Source of the DNA: Pseudarthrobacter oxydans
Lineage (GTDB): Bacteria; Actinomycetota; Actinomycetes; Actinomycetales; Micrococcaceae
DNA length: 64,000 bases
NCBI RefSeq assembly: GCF_034258515.1
Contig: NZ_CP139438.1
Span: 3,968,001 to 4,032,000, forward strand
Direction of reading: 5' to 3'
In this document: positions 8,750 through 16,635 of the stretch, one piece after another
Position numbering within the stretch: the stretch's first letter is position 1
How the letters are laid out: each line of letters opens with the position of its first letter
Made by a program: the position numbers and the translations under genes
Notes under the pieces: generated by a model
The model's input: the letters and a program-made list of their open reading frames with translations, nothing else
Database searches by the model: none
Told to the model about the DNA's origin: nothing

Positions 8750-9691
8750 ATGAGCACGAAGGTGGAAAAACGCATTCTGGTGAACGTACCGGTAAGCACC
8801 GCTTACAACCAGTGGACCCAGTTCGAGGAGTTCCCGCACTTCATGGGCGGCGTCAAGAGCGTGAAGCAGCTCAGTGACGACCGGCTCGAGTGGGTGGCCG
8901 AGATCGCCGGCGTCCGCCGGCAGTGGGAAGCCAGGATCCTGGAGCAGGTCCCGGACCGCAAGGTGGCCTGGGCAGCTACCGACGGTGCCACGAACGCCGG
9001 GGCAGTCGAGTTCGAGGACGTCGGGGGCGGCCAGACCTCCCTGCAGCTGACGCTCGAATACGAGCCCGAAGGAATCATCGAAAAGGTGGGCGACAAGCTC
9101 AACGTTGTGGACCGCCAGGCCGAGGCGGACCTCAAGCGGTTCAAGGAATTCATCGAGGATGAGGGCTACGCCAGCGGAGCCTGGCGCGGCCGCGTCAGCT
9201 CCGGGGCGCCAGTCGGCACTCCCGGCGTGGAAGACGCCGCGGGATCGCTGGGCGATTCCGGCAGGGCCGGAGTGTCCGGCAAGGTGGCCGCGGGCGTGGG
9301 CGTCGCAGCGGCAGCGGGCGCAGCAGCCGCAATGGCCGGTTCAAAGAAGGACACGGCCGAGGGCGCGGACGTAACGGTCACCCCGGTGGACTCCGGGGAG
9401 CCGGTCACCGTCACGCCGATTCCGACGGACACAACAACCACGGAGGCGCCAACCACCGCCGGCACGGTTTCGGGCACGACGGCGGCCGCAGGCTCCACCG
9501 GTTCGGTCGCCGACCTGGGCGATGACAGGATCGGCCACGCCTTCGACCAGACCAACGGCCTCGTGGACACCACCGGGGAGTCGGACGAGACGGTTGAGGG
9601 CGAGAACCTGAGCGCGGGCGAACGGCGCGGGGACGAGCGCCGGCCCGACGGCGGCCTGCCGCCCGTTGGCGGCAACCTCGGCCAGCACTAA
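8750..9691 (+). CDS. SRPBCC protein, paralogue 2, with low-complexity insert
   Basis: 313 residues from the ATG at 8750, after GAAGGAGACG. The first 145 residues are close to paralogue 1 (MSTKVEKRILVNVPVSTAYN). The conserved tail is also kept (FDQTNGLVDTTGESDETVEG, ending NLGQH). Between them is an extra stretch of about 95 residues: an Ala/Gly-rich, possibly membrane-embedded segment (AAGVGVAAAAGAAAAMAG), then a Thr/Val-rich region of imperfect repeats (VTVTPVDSGEP, VTVTPIPTDTTT). The insert is the main difference between the two genes. It suggests membrane or surface tethering of the second copy, which is an inference only. Confidence 0.87.
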   Translation: MSTKVEKRILVNVPVSTAYNQWTQFEEFPHFMGGVKSVKQLSDDRLEWVAEIAGVRRQWEARILEQVPDRKVAWAATDGATNAGAVEFEDVGGGQTSLQLTLEYEPEGIIEKVGDKLNVVDRQAEADLKRFKEFIEDEGYASGAWRGRVSSGAPVGTPGVEDAAGSLGDSGRAGVSGKVAAGVGVAAAAGAAAAMAGSKKDTAEGADVTVTPVDSGEPVTVTPIPTDTTTTEAPTTAGTVSGTTAAAGSTGSVADLGDDRIGHAFDQTNGLVDTTGESDETVEGENLSAGERRGDERRPDGGLPPVGGNLGQH

Positions 9692-9715
9692 CCGGGTGTA
9701 GCCGCAGCGCAACAG

Positions 9716-9756
9716 AAAGCGCCGCCCGCCTCCGTCCGGAGGCGGGCGGCGCTTTT
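9716..9756. terminator. Bidirectional rho-independent terminator
   Basis: A GC-rich stem (GCCGCCCGCCTCCG at 9721-9734 with its complement at 9737-9750, 2-nt gap) is extended outward by AAAGC/GCTTT. The U-tract on the + strand is TTTT, and the A-tract on the other side serves the - strand. It separates the second SRPBCC gene from the convergent rhamnogalacturonan lyase gene. Confidence 0.85.
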
Positions 9757-9775
9757 GCCCTGCCGGTGCCGGGTA

Positions 9776-11773
9776 CTACTTCTCCGTGCCCGCGTACATC
9801 ACGGCGGGCGCTGCCGGAGCCTCCATGCCCTCGCCGATGAAGAAGCTCGGGTGCGGCGGCTGGTTGTAGCCGACCGTCTCGCGGGCCACCCCGGTCCGGT
9901 ACATCGGATCGTGCATCAGGGTGCGGAGCCGGACCCCGGTGGGCGAGGTGGTGGTGTAGATCCGCAGCTCAGTGCTGTCCGACGACGGGAAGGCCAGTTC
10001 CTCGCGCCAGTCACCCAGGAGGTCCGCCTGGAGCGACGGGTTGCCCTTCGTGTGGTTGTTGGTCCGGGCGCCGGTGGCCGTGAGCAGCCTGTCGCTGGAC
10101 CCGGCCTCCCAGTTCCACTTCGAAATGGTGGGCACGCCCACGCCGGCGGTGGCGTCAAAGTCGTGGTCCACGATCTCGCGGAGGAGGTCCCCGTCCCACC
10201 AGGCCATGAAGTTGGCTGCCGGGATCTTCTCGGCGATCAGTTCGCCCTTCGCTGACATGAGCTGGCCGCGCGGCGAGTTCCAGGACGCATCGCCGCCAAC
10301 GGCCCAGCTTTCCGAGCCGCGGAACCGGGGGTCGATGTCGCCGGTGGCGCCGCGGCCGGTGTCCTTGACGGCGGGAATGCTCCAGAGCACTTCACCGGTG
10401 CCCGCGTCGCGGAAGGTGGCGCCGCGGTTGCCGCTGGCTGACATGCTCTCGTGCACGGCGAAGGTTTCCAGTCCCGGCCGCGAGGGGTCAAGGTCCCCCG
10501 TGTGGATGGCGTCGCCATGGCCCAGCCTGGTGTTGTAGAGGGGCGTGCCGTCGTCGTCAATGGTCATGGAGCCGAAGACGAATTCGTCCTTGCCGTCCTG
10601 GTCCACGTCAGCCACGGAGAGGTTGTGGTTGCCCTGGCCCCTGTACTGGGCTCCGGCAATGTCCGAGTCGAAGGTCCAGCGCTTGACCAGCTTGCCGTCC
10701 ACGAGGTCGTAGGTGACCAGGACCGTGCGCGTGTAGTAGCCGCGGCTGAACATCAGGGACGGCTTTTCGCCGTCGAGGTAGGCGACGCCGGCCAGGAAGC
10801 GGTCCACGCGGTTGCCGTAGCCGTCGCCCCAGGCGGAGACGCTGCCGCGCGGCGGATCGTAGGCAACGGTGTCCATGATGGTGCCGGTGGCGCCGTTGAA
10901 CACGGTGAGGAATTCCGGCCCGGACAGGACATAGCCGGCGCTGTTCCGGTGGTCCGCTGCGGGGTCCCCGATCACGGTTCCGGCCGCGTCCGTGGTGCCG
11001 TCCGCAGTCTTGAAGGCCACTTCGCCTTTGCCGTCGCCGTCGAAGTCGTAGGCCAGCATCTGGGTGTAGTGGGCGCCGGCGCGGATGTTGCGGCCCAGGT
11101 CGATGCGCCACATCCTGGTGCCGTCCATCTTGTAGGCGTCCACGTACACATTCCCGGTGAAGCCGGACTTGGAGTTGTCCTGGGCGTTGGACGGGTTCCA
11201 GAGCTGGATGATTTCGTAAGTGCCGTCGCCGTCCAGGTCCGCAACGCTCGAATCGTTGGCCGAGTAGGTGTACGGCTTGCCGTCCTTGCTGACGCCGTCG
11301 GCGGGCTTGTCCAGCTTGATGGCCAGGTAGTTTTCGGCCAGCGGCATGACTTCGGCGCTGAGCTTGTCCTGCCCGCTGCCGTTGCCCACCGTCATGATGA
11401 CGTACCTGGAAGCCGCCGTGCCGGCCGGATCAACATAGGTGGTGGTGTTGCGGATGGGCTCATCGGTGAGCTGGACGCCGTCGCGGATCACATGGAAGCC
11501 CACTCTGTCCTGGTCCAGGCCAAGCATGCGCCAGCCCAGCGTGACGCCCTGGTCCGTGAGCACGGCGACGGGCGCCCGGTTCAGGTTCTCCACCTGGCGC
11601 TTCAGTTCAGTCTTTCCGGACTGACCGGGCGCGGTATTGGGGTTGGCCTGCGCCAGCGGCACGCCGGTGAGCGCCAGGGCGGCGGCCGTGAGCGATGCCG
11701 CCGCGGCTTTGGGGGCCGCTTTCCAGGCGCGGCCCGCACGGGTTGAAGGGGAACGTTTCGAGGGATAAGCCAA
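9776..11773 (-). CDS. Secreted rhamnogalacturonan lyase (PL11-like)
   Basis: About 665 residues from a TTG at 11771-11773, chosen because AAAGGAG lies nine bases upstream. The longer open frame runs back through the operators and is unlikely to be used. The N-terminus has a basic region, then an Ala/Leu-rich export signal ending near LAQANP. Next come a beta-sandwich (RAPVAVLTDQGVTLGWRMLG) and an eight-bladed propeller with VCBS/FG-GAP-like calcium loops (DLDGDGTYEI, DFDGDGKGEVAF, DVDQDGKDEFVFG). This is the PL11 architecture (YesW/YesX). Family members cut rhamnogalacturonan I outside the cell. Two LacI-type operators lie in its promoter region. Confidence 0.9.
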   Translation of the reverse strand: MAYPSKRSPSTRAGRAWKAAPKAAAASLTAAALALTGVPLAQANPNTAPGQSGKTELKRQVENLNRAPVAVLTDQGVTLGWRMLGLDQDRVGFHVIRDGVQLTDEPIRNTTTYVDPAGTAASRYVIMTVGNGSGQDKLSAEVMPLAENYLAIKLDKPADGVSKDGKPYTYSANDSSVADLDGDGTYEIIQLWNPSNAQDNSKSGFTGNVYVDAYKMDGTRMWRIDLGRNIRAGAHYTQMLAYDFDGDGKGEVAFKTADGTTDAAGTVIGDPAADHRNSAGYVLSGPEFLTVFNGATGTIMDTVAYDPPRGSVSAWGDGYGNRVDRFLAGVAYLDGEKPSLMFSRGYYTRTVLVTYDLVDGKLVKRWTFDSDIAGAQYRGQGNHNLSVADVDQDGKDEFVFGSMTIDDDGTPLYNTRLGHGDAIHTGDLDPSRPGLETFAVHESMSASGNRGATFRDAGTGEVLWSIPAVKDTGRGATGDIDPRFRGSESWAVGGDASWNSPRGQLMSAKGELIAEKIPAANFMAWWDGDLLREIVDHDFDATAGVGVPTISKWNWEAGSSDRLLTATGARTNNHTKGNPSLQADLLGDWREELAFPSSDSTELRIYTTTSPTGVRLRTLMHDPMYRTGVARETVGYNQPPHPSFFIGEGMEAPAAPAVMYAGTEK

Positions 11774-11823
11774 AAGTACATCTCCTTTGATGCGACGGCA
11801 GCTGAGTCTGCCGCACGACAGTT

Positions 11824-11835
11824 TGGAACGTTTCA
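11824..11835 (-). promoter_or_regulatory. LacI-type operator, proximal
   Basis: TGGAACGTTTCA is a near-perfect palindrome around a central CG, about 50 bp upstream of the lyase start. With the second site at 11889 it suggests looped or cooperative repression by a LacI-family regulator. Confidence 0.5.
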
Positions 11836-11888
11836 TTACAATCCAAAATCCACCATTCACGAAGGGAGGGTGAGGTTTGGGATCCTGT

Positions 11889-11902
11889 AGAAAGCGTTTT
11901 CT
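11889..11902 (-). promoter_or_regulatory. LacI-type operator, distal
   Basis: AGAAAGCGTTTTCT is a palindrome around a central CG with a single asymmetric pair. It lies about 116 bp upstream of the PL11-like lyase start, in the 208-bp gap before the Lrp gene. It resembles the site at 4996 before the PL26-like gene (GAAAACG), consistent with shared control. Confidence 0.55.
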
Positions 11903-11981
11903 GCCCTTAACTTCTATCAGCGCTTTACAAGCCCGGTCAAGGCCTCGACGGGAGCAAATGGGAGATATTGTTCCGTTGAGT

Positions 11982-12485
11982 TCAGTTCGCGCCGGCGTCC
12001 CCGCGCGGCCGGCCCGCTGCCGCCTGCAGGAGCGGCAGCGTCCTGGCGGGCATGACCTCCACCAGGGACATGGCCGTGCTGGTGCGTACGACGCCGGCAA
12101 TCGCCAGCATGCTGCGGGTGACCCTATGGAGGTCGGCCGGGTCCTTCGCGGCGACTTTCGCGAGCAGGTCGGCATCGCCGGTGGTGGCGTGCATCTCGAT
12201 GATTTCCGGGATGGTGCGCAGTGCGGCCATGGCCTCATCGCTGGCGGACTGGCTGATGGAGATCGAGATGAAGGCGATCAGCGGCAGCCCGAGGGCGCCG
12301 GTGCGGACGCGCTGGCTGAACGGGGCCAGGCTGCCGTCGTTGACCAGGCGCCGGAGCCGCGCGTGCACCGTGTTGCGGGCCACGCCCAACGTCCGCGACA
12401 GGGACAGGACCGTCGCCTGCGGGTCTGCGTCCATGGCCAGGAGGATTTCGGCGTCCAAGGCATCGATGAGGTGCATAGTGAGCAT
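11982..12485 (-). CDS. Lrp/AsnC family transcriptional regulator
   Basis: About 167 residues if started at the ATG 12483-12485. An ATG 24 bases upstream (MKEGQHDK) is possible, but the best ribosome-binding site (AAGGAGGGG) overlaps it and favours the downstream start. The N-terminal winged helix-turn-helix (LSLSRTLGVARNTVHARLRR) is followed by a RAM/AsnC ligand-binding domain (IPEIIEMHATTGDADLLAKV). It is divergent from an aminotransferase gene with a short shared promoter region, so control of that gene by an amino acid ligand is likely. Confidence 0.9.
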   Translation of the reverse strand: MLTMHLIDALDAEILLAMDADPQATVLSLSRTLGVARNTVHARLRRLVNDGSLAPFSQRVRTGALGLPLIAFISISISQSASDEAMAALRTIPEIIEMHATTGDADLLAKVAAKDPADLHRVTRSMLAIAGVVRTSTAMSLVEVMPARTLPLLQAAAGRPRGDAGAN

Positions 12486-12577
12486 TTTGTCATGTTGCCC
12501 CTCCTTCATCGCCCGTTTCTGTCCTGCCTGGTTAGCCTGTGTTGCGCAGATGCTCCCTACTGCCCCACGATGCCTTC

Positions 12578-13672
12578 ATGGCCACCATCCTTCCCCAGGC
12601 ACCGGCACCAGAGGTGCGTTCCGCCGTCGCAAACCTCCCCGCGTACGTTGCCGGGAGGAGTGCAGAAACGGCCCTGACTGCCGCCCTCGCTTCGAACGAG
12701 AGCCACTTCGATCCCCTGCCCTCGGTCGTCGAGGTGATCTCTGCCGAGGCGGGCAGGATCCACCGGTACCCCAGCATGGGCGCCGTGGACGTCCGTGACG
12801 CGATCGCGCGCCACCTCTCCGTGTCCGCGGATGAGGTTGCTGCCGGGCCGGGAAGTTCCGGGGTGCTGCAGCAGATCATTTCCGCGCTATGTGGCCACGG
12901 CGACGAGGTGGTTTTCGCGTGGCGTTCCTTTGAGGCCTACCCCATCCTGGTGACGGTGGCCGGGGCCGTGCCTGTCCCCGTCCCCCTCCGCGACGACGAG
13001 CACCACGACCTTCCCGCCATGGCCGCTGCCGTCACCGCGCGGACGCGTCTGGTCATCCTCTGTTCCCCCAACAACCCCACCGGCGTGTCCATCCCGGCGG
13101 ACGCGCTGGAGGAATTCCTCGGAGCCGTGCCGCCGCACGTCCTGGTGGTGCTGGACGAGGCCTACATCGAATTCCAACGGGGCCCCGGTTTGGATTCCCT
13201 GGAACTCTACCGCCGGCACCCGAACCTGTGTGTCCTGCGGACCTTCTCGAAAGCCTACGGGCTGGCCGGGCTGCGGATTGGCTACGCCATCGCCCGCCCG
13301 GCCCTGGCTGAGGGGCTGCGGCGCACCGCCATTCCATTCGGCGTCAACCGCATGGCGCAGGCCGCCGCGGTGGCGTCGCTGGAGGCGCAGGTTGAGATCC
13401 GGGAAAGGACCGATGCGGTGGCGGAGGAGAGCACCCGGGTTGTTTCCTCCTTGCGCCAGTCCGGCTGGACTGTCCCGGACAGCCAGGCCAATTTCTACTG
13501 GCTGCGGGCATCTGACGGGCTGCGGGAACAGATCCTTGCAGCGCTTTCCGACGCCGACATCCTTGCACGGGGATACGCGGGCGACGGCGCCCGGGTCACC
13601 TTGGCGGACAGGGAAACGAACAACCGGGTGCTCGCCGTGCTCGCGGACCGCGGGCGGTTTGCCGTCCAGTGA
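12578..13672 (+). CDS. PLP-dependent aminotransferase, HisC-like (histidinol-phosphate/aromatic)
   Basis: 364 residues from the ATG at 12578. It is a class I/II fold-type I aminotransferase: SNESHFDPLPSV, the PLP-site CSPNNPTGV, VVLDEAYIEF, and the Schiff-base lysine in RTFSKAYGLAGLRIGYA. Its length and motifs match the HisC/aromatic aminotransferase group. It is not in a his operon here; it sits divergent from an Lrp regulator and overlaps a YitT gene. Aromatic amino acid transamination is therefore as likely as histidine synthesis. Confidence 0.9.
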   Translation: MATILPQAPAPEVRSAVANLPAYVAGRSAETALTAALASNESHFDPLPSVVEVISAEAGRIHRYPSMGAVDVRDAIARHLSVSADEVAAGPGSSGVLQQIISALCGHGDEVVFAWRSFEAYPILVTVAGAVPVPVPLRDDEHHDLPAMAAAVTARTRLVILCSPNNPTGVSIPADALEEFLGAVPPHVLVVLDEAYIEFQRGPGLDSLELYRRHPNLCVLRTFSKAYGLAGLRIGYAIARPALAEGLRRTAIPFGVNRMAQAAAVASLEAQVEIRERTDAVAEESTRVVSSLRQSGWTVPDSQANFYWLRASDGLREQILAALSDADILARGYAGDGARVTLADRETNNRVLAVLADRGRFAVQ

Positions 13673-14352
13673 GCACGCCAACCGCGGCACCCGAAACCAC
13701 CACCGCCCCAACCACACCGGACGCGGGGCCGGCGGCACCCAGCCCCGTGCCGCCGTCGGCCGTCCGCCATTCCGCCATCGAAGATGTCCTGGGCATCCTC
13801 ACGGGCGCCTTCGCCGCCTCGCTGGGACTGTTCCTGCTCAAGTCCAGCGAGGCCGTCACGGGCGGCACGGCGGGCCTGGCCCTGCTGCTCAGCTACTCCC
13901 TCCCGGTTTCTTTCGGCGTAATCTTCATGGCGGTGAACGCGCCGTTCTTTGCCCTGGCGGTCTGGAAGAAGGGCTGGAACTTTGCCCTCCGGACCGGGGC
14001 CGCCATTGGGCTGGTCTCGGCCATGTCCGGCCTGCACCCGTGGGCCCTCGGTGCCCTGCATATCGACCCGGTGTACGGGGTGCTGGGCGGCAATCTGCTG
14101 GCCGGCGTCGGCCTGCTGATCCTGTTCCGGCACCAGTCCAGCCTGGGCGGCTTCAGCATCCTGGCCCTGCTGCTGCAGGAAAAGCTGAAGTGGCGCGCCG
14201 GGTACGTCCAAATGGTGCTGGACGTGGCAATCGTCCTGGCCGCGCTGGCCGTGGTGGCTCCCCTGATGGTGCTGCTCTCCGCCGCCGGAGCCGTCCTCCT
14301 GAACTTCATCCTCGCCCTGAACCACCGCCCGGGACGCTATCTGGGAAAGTGA
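13669..14352 (+). CDS. YitT family membrane protein
   Basis: 227 residues. It starts at a GTG overlapping the stop of the aminotransferase by 4 bp (GTGA), so it is translationally coupled. A Pro/Ala/Thr-rich leader of about 35 residues is followed by five to six membrane helices (VLGILTGAFAASLGLFLLKS, VTGGTAGLALLLSYSL, VYGVLGGNLLAGVGLLILF). The conserved SSLGGFSILALLLQEK region fits the YitT/YczE-type domain. Biochemical function of this family is not established. Coupling to the aminotransferase hints at amino-acid related transport. Confidence 0.8.
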   Translation: MSTPTAAPETTTAPTTPDAGPAAPSPVPPSAVRHSAIEDVLGILTGAFAASLGLFLLKSSEAVTGGTAGLALLLSYSLPVSFGVIFMAVNAPFFALAVWKKGWNFALRTGAAIGLVSAMSGLHPWALGALHIDPVYGVLGGNLLAGVGLLILFRHQSSLGGFSILALLLQEKLKWRAGYVQMVLDVAIVLAALAVVAPLMVLLSAAGAVLLNFILALNHRPGRYLGK

Positions 14353-14422
14353 CCGCCGGTCCGCCGATTTATTCCCGGACCAGCCCTGAAATATCTTCGC
14401 GCAAGCCGCTGTTGCCCGGGAC

Positions 14423-15064
14423 ATGACAACAAGCGGAATCATCGGTGCAGGACTTATTGGAAGCCAGATTGCCCGGAAGGCGGTGGAGCTGGGCTACGAC
14501 GTAGTCATCAGCAACTCCCGCGGCCCTGAAACGCTGGCCGGACTGGTGGCGGAACTCGGCCCGAACGCCCGGGCCGCAACGCCTGCGGAGGCAGCGGCGG
14601 CCGGCGATTTCGCCGTCGTCGCCGTTCCGCTGAAGAACTACAGGGACGTCCCGGCTGAACCGCTGGCCGGCAAGATCGTGATCGACGCCAACAACTACTA
14701 CTGGGAACGGGACGGACGCATCCCGGCCCTGGACAACGGCGAGGCCACCACGTCCGGGCTGCTCCAGGAACACCTGCGCGACTCGAAGGTGGCCAAGGGC
14801 TTCAACCACATTATGGCCGCCGAGATCACCACGGACGGGAAGCCTTCCGCAGCCGAGGACCGGCGCGCCCTGGCAACGGCCAGCGACCATCCGGAGGCCG
14901 CCGAACTGGTCACCCGCCTTTATGACGAGTTCGGCTTCGATACCGTGAACATCGGCCTCCTGGAGGACAGCTGGCGCGTGGAGCGGGACCGCCCCGCGTA
15001 CGTTGTCCGGCAGGACGCCGCCGAGCTGAAGGAAAACCTGGGTAAGGCGACCCGGACCCCCTGA
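14423..15064 (+). CDS. NADP-binding reductase, F420-dependent NADP reductase-like
   Basis: 213 residues with an N-terminal Rossmann motif GIIGAGLIGSQIARKAVELG and the NADP-type continuation VVISNSRGPETL. A typical central section follows (VVAVPLKNYRDVP, KIVIDANNYYWERDG). This matches the NADPH-dependent F420 reductase/YMN-like family of small dinucleotide-binding proteins. The substrate is uncertain. It is preceded by a 70-bp gap, so it may be the third gene of the aminotransferase operon or have its own promoter. Confidence 0.82.
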   Translation: MTTSGIIGAGLIGSQIARKAVELGYDVVISNSRGPETLAGLVAELGPNARAATPAEAAAAGDFAVVAVPLKNYRDVPAEPLAGKIVIDANNYYWERDGRIPALDNGEATTSGLLQEHLRDSKVAKGFNHIMAAEITTDGKPSAAEDRRALATASDHPEAAELVTRLYDEFGFDTVNIGLLEDSWRVERDRPAYVVRQDAAELKENLGKATRTP

Positions 15065-15083
15065 CGGCACGCAAGACCCGCAA

Positions 15084-15141
15084 ACTGGCTGGCAGCAAAC
15101 GTCGCGAAATCGTGTTTTGGCGACGTTAACTGCCAGCCAGT
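15084..15141. repeat. Long inverted repeat between convergent genes
   Basis: Arms of 22 bp (15084-15105 and 15120-15141) pair at 20 positions. The outer end is ACTGGCTGGCAGC and the inner end ACGTCGC. The 14-nt centre (GAAATCGTGTTTTG) can extend the stem. No U-tract follows. Position suggests terminator use; sequence style resembles the dispersed repeats at 7742 and 52194. Confidence 0.85.
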
Positions 15142-15148
15142 CGGGAAG

Positions 15149-16093
15149 CTAGTCCCGCGCGGGGACGAGGACTACCTCGAACTCGGTTGCGGGCTGGCCG
15201 AACTTCGCGTTCACGGCGGCGAGGGTGTCGCCGAACTTGGCAATCGTGGTGGGGACGTTGAAGGCGGGGCTGGTGATGACGTCCCCTACAACCCCGGACG
15301 AAAGGTCACTGGCGAGCTTGATCCTGCTGATCCGGTTCTTCTGGTTCTGGACTGCCCACAGCTGGCGGCCTTGGACCAGGATGCCGTCCACGTTGGGCAC
15401 ATCAAAGCCCCCAATCCGGGCTGTAGCGGCGGTCCCTGAATCCACGCCGTCAGGGTCCACGGTGAACAGCGCCCCAAATGCCGAGTGCGCCAGGATCAGG
15501 GTTTTGCCGCCGTTGACGGCGGCGATGCCGTTGGGTCCGAAGCCGGTCCAAGGGTCCGCCGCAGGTCCCGTCAAGGTGACCGTTTCCACCTCCCCCAGCC
15601 CGCCGTCCTTGTCCACCGGCAGGAAGTACAGCTCCGCCGCGAAGGAGTTGGTGAACCATGCGCCGTCCTTGGTCAGGGTGACGTCGTTGATGAACGCGTC
15701 CTGCCCGGCAGCCAGGTGGACCACGCCGACCATGTCGCCTGTGTCCGTGCTGTAAACGTAGGCGTCACCGGTACCGCCGCCGGCAACAAAGAGGAGGTCG
15801 TGCGTGACGTCCGCCTTCATGCCGATTGCCGCCCTGCCGTCCGGCGCGTCGATAAACAGTCCGGCAGTGTCGTCGCGGATGTCGCCGCGGTAGATGTCTC
15901 CATTGAGGCGGTCACCGGCATAGAAGGTGGTGCCCTCACCGGCCGCTATGCCTTCGGTGCCTGTCGCCCCCTCCAACACAATTACGCCGTCCCCGGAGGG
16001 CGGTGAGGCAGTTGCCGGTACTGCGGCGGGAACGATCAGGGCTACCAATGCAAAAACTCCGACGGCGGCACGGCGTTGTACGGTTCGGCGCAT
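15149..16093 (-). CDS. Secreted beta-propeller protein, SMP-30/lactonase-like
   Basis: 314 residues from the ATG 16091-16093, preceded by AAGGAAG. A clear signal peptide (MRRTVQRRAAVGVFALVALI, cleavage near ATASPP) precedes repeated propeller blades (DGVIVLEGATGTEGIAAG, AFINDVTLTKDGAWFTNS, GFGPNGIAAVNGGKTLILA). The NGIA and DVTLTKDGAWFTN type motifs resemble SMP-30/gluconolactonase and related extracellular calcium-dependent propellers. No enzyme activity can be assigned. It may be structural or a lactonase. Confidence 0.78.
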   Translation of the reverse strand: MRRTVQRRAAVGVFALVALIVPAAVPATASPPSGDGVIVLEGATGTEGIAAGEGTTFYAGDRLNGDIYRGDIRDDTAGLFIDAPDGRAAIGMKADVTHDLLFVAGGGTGDAYVYSTDTGDMVGVVHLAAGQDAFINDVTLTKDGAWFTNSFAAELYFLPVDKDGGLGEVETVTLTGPAADPWTGFGPNGIAAVNGGKTLILAHSAFGALFTVDPDGVDSGTAATARIGGFDVPNVDGILVQGRQLWAVQNQKNRISRIKLASDLSSGVVGDVITSPAFNVPTTIAKFGDTLAAVNAKFGQPATEFEVVLVPARD

Positions 16094-16247
16094 GATGCTT
16101 CCTTGGTTTTGGGCTCTTGCGCGGGGCCGATCTGCGGCAGCTCCGCACGATGGTGTTGCCAGTCTAGGCACCTGCAGGGAACCCGCCAAGACATCGGGGC
16201 CCCCGTTCTGCTTACAATCGAAACCTCAATCAACTACTGAGGGACCG

Positions 16248-16586
16248 ATGAAGAAACTCGCCACAGCCCTGATCGCCGCCGGCCTCGTTGTCTCCGCAAC
16301 GGCCTGCACCGCCTCGAACCAGCTCACCACCGCGGAAACCTGCGAGCGGATCCAGTCCGTTGTGTCGAACCCGGCCAACAACGCCGGCAAGACCGGCATG
16401 AACCGCCTGGCCAACCAGATCCGTCCGATCCACGCCGTCGCCTCGGACGACCTCAAGGGTGCCCTTGCATCCATCCTCGCGTACACGGATGAGCAGGCCA
16501 AGGAAACGCCGGACGAGGCAAAGCTTGGCGAGCTCCAGTCCGGCTACGAGGAAGCCGGCGCCACCTACAGCCAGTTCTGCAGCTGA
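16248..16586 (+). CDS. Small putative lipoprotein
   Basis: 112 residues from the ATG at 16248. The N-terminus MKKLATALIAAGLVVSATAC is a lipoprotein-type signal with a weak lipobox (ATAC). The mature part is helical and hydrophilic (AETCERIQSVVSNPANNAGK) and ends in Cys-Ser. No domain is recognised. It has its own intergenic promoter region, divergent from the propeller gene, and faces the dehydratase gene. Confidence 0.72.
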   Translation: MKKLATALIAAGLVVSATACTASNQLTTAETCERIQSVVSNPANNAGKTGMNRLANQIRPIHAVASDDLKGALASILAYTDEQAKETPDEAKLGELQSGYEEAGATYSQFCS

Positions 16587-16635
16587 TTCCCGGCCGATTC
16601 CGGCTGGCTTGCCGCGCGCTTTCCGCCGGGTCCGG

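Noticed and set aside
11774..12238. N-terminal extension of the PL11-like lyase to 12238
   Set aside because: It would run through two operators and the Lrp gene and hide the signal peptide. The TTG at 11773 has a proper ribosome-binding site.
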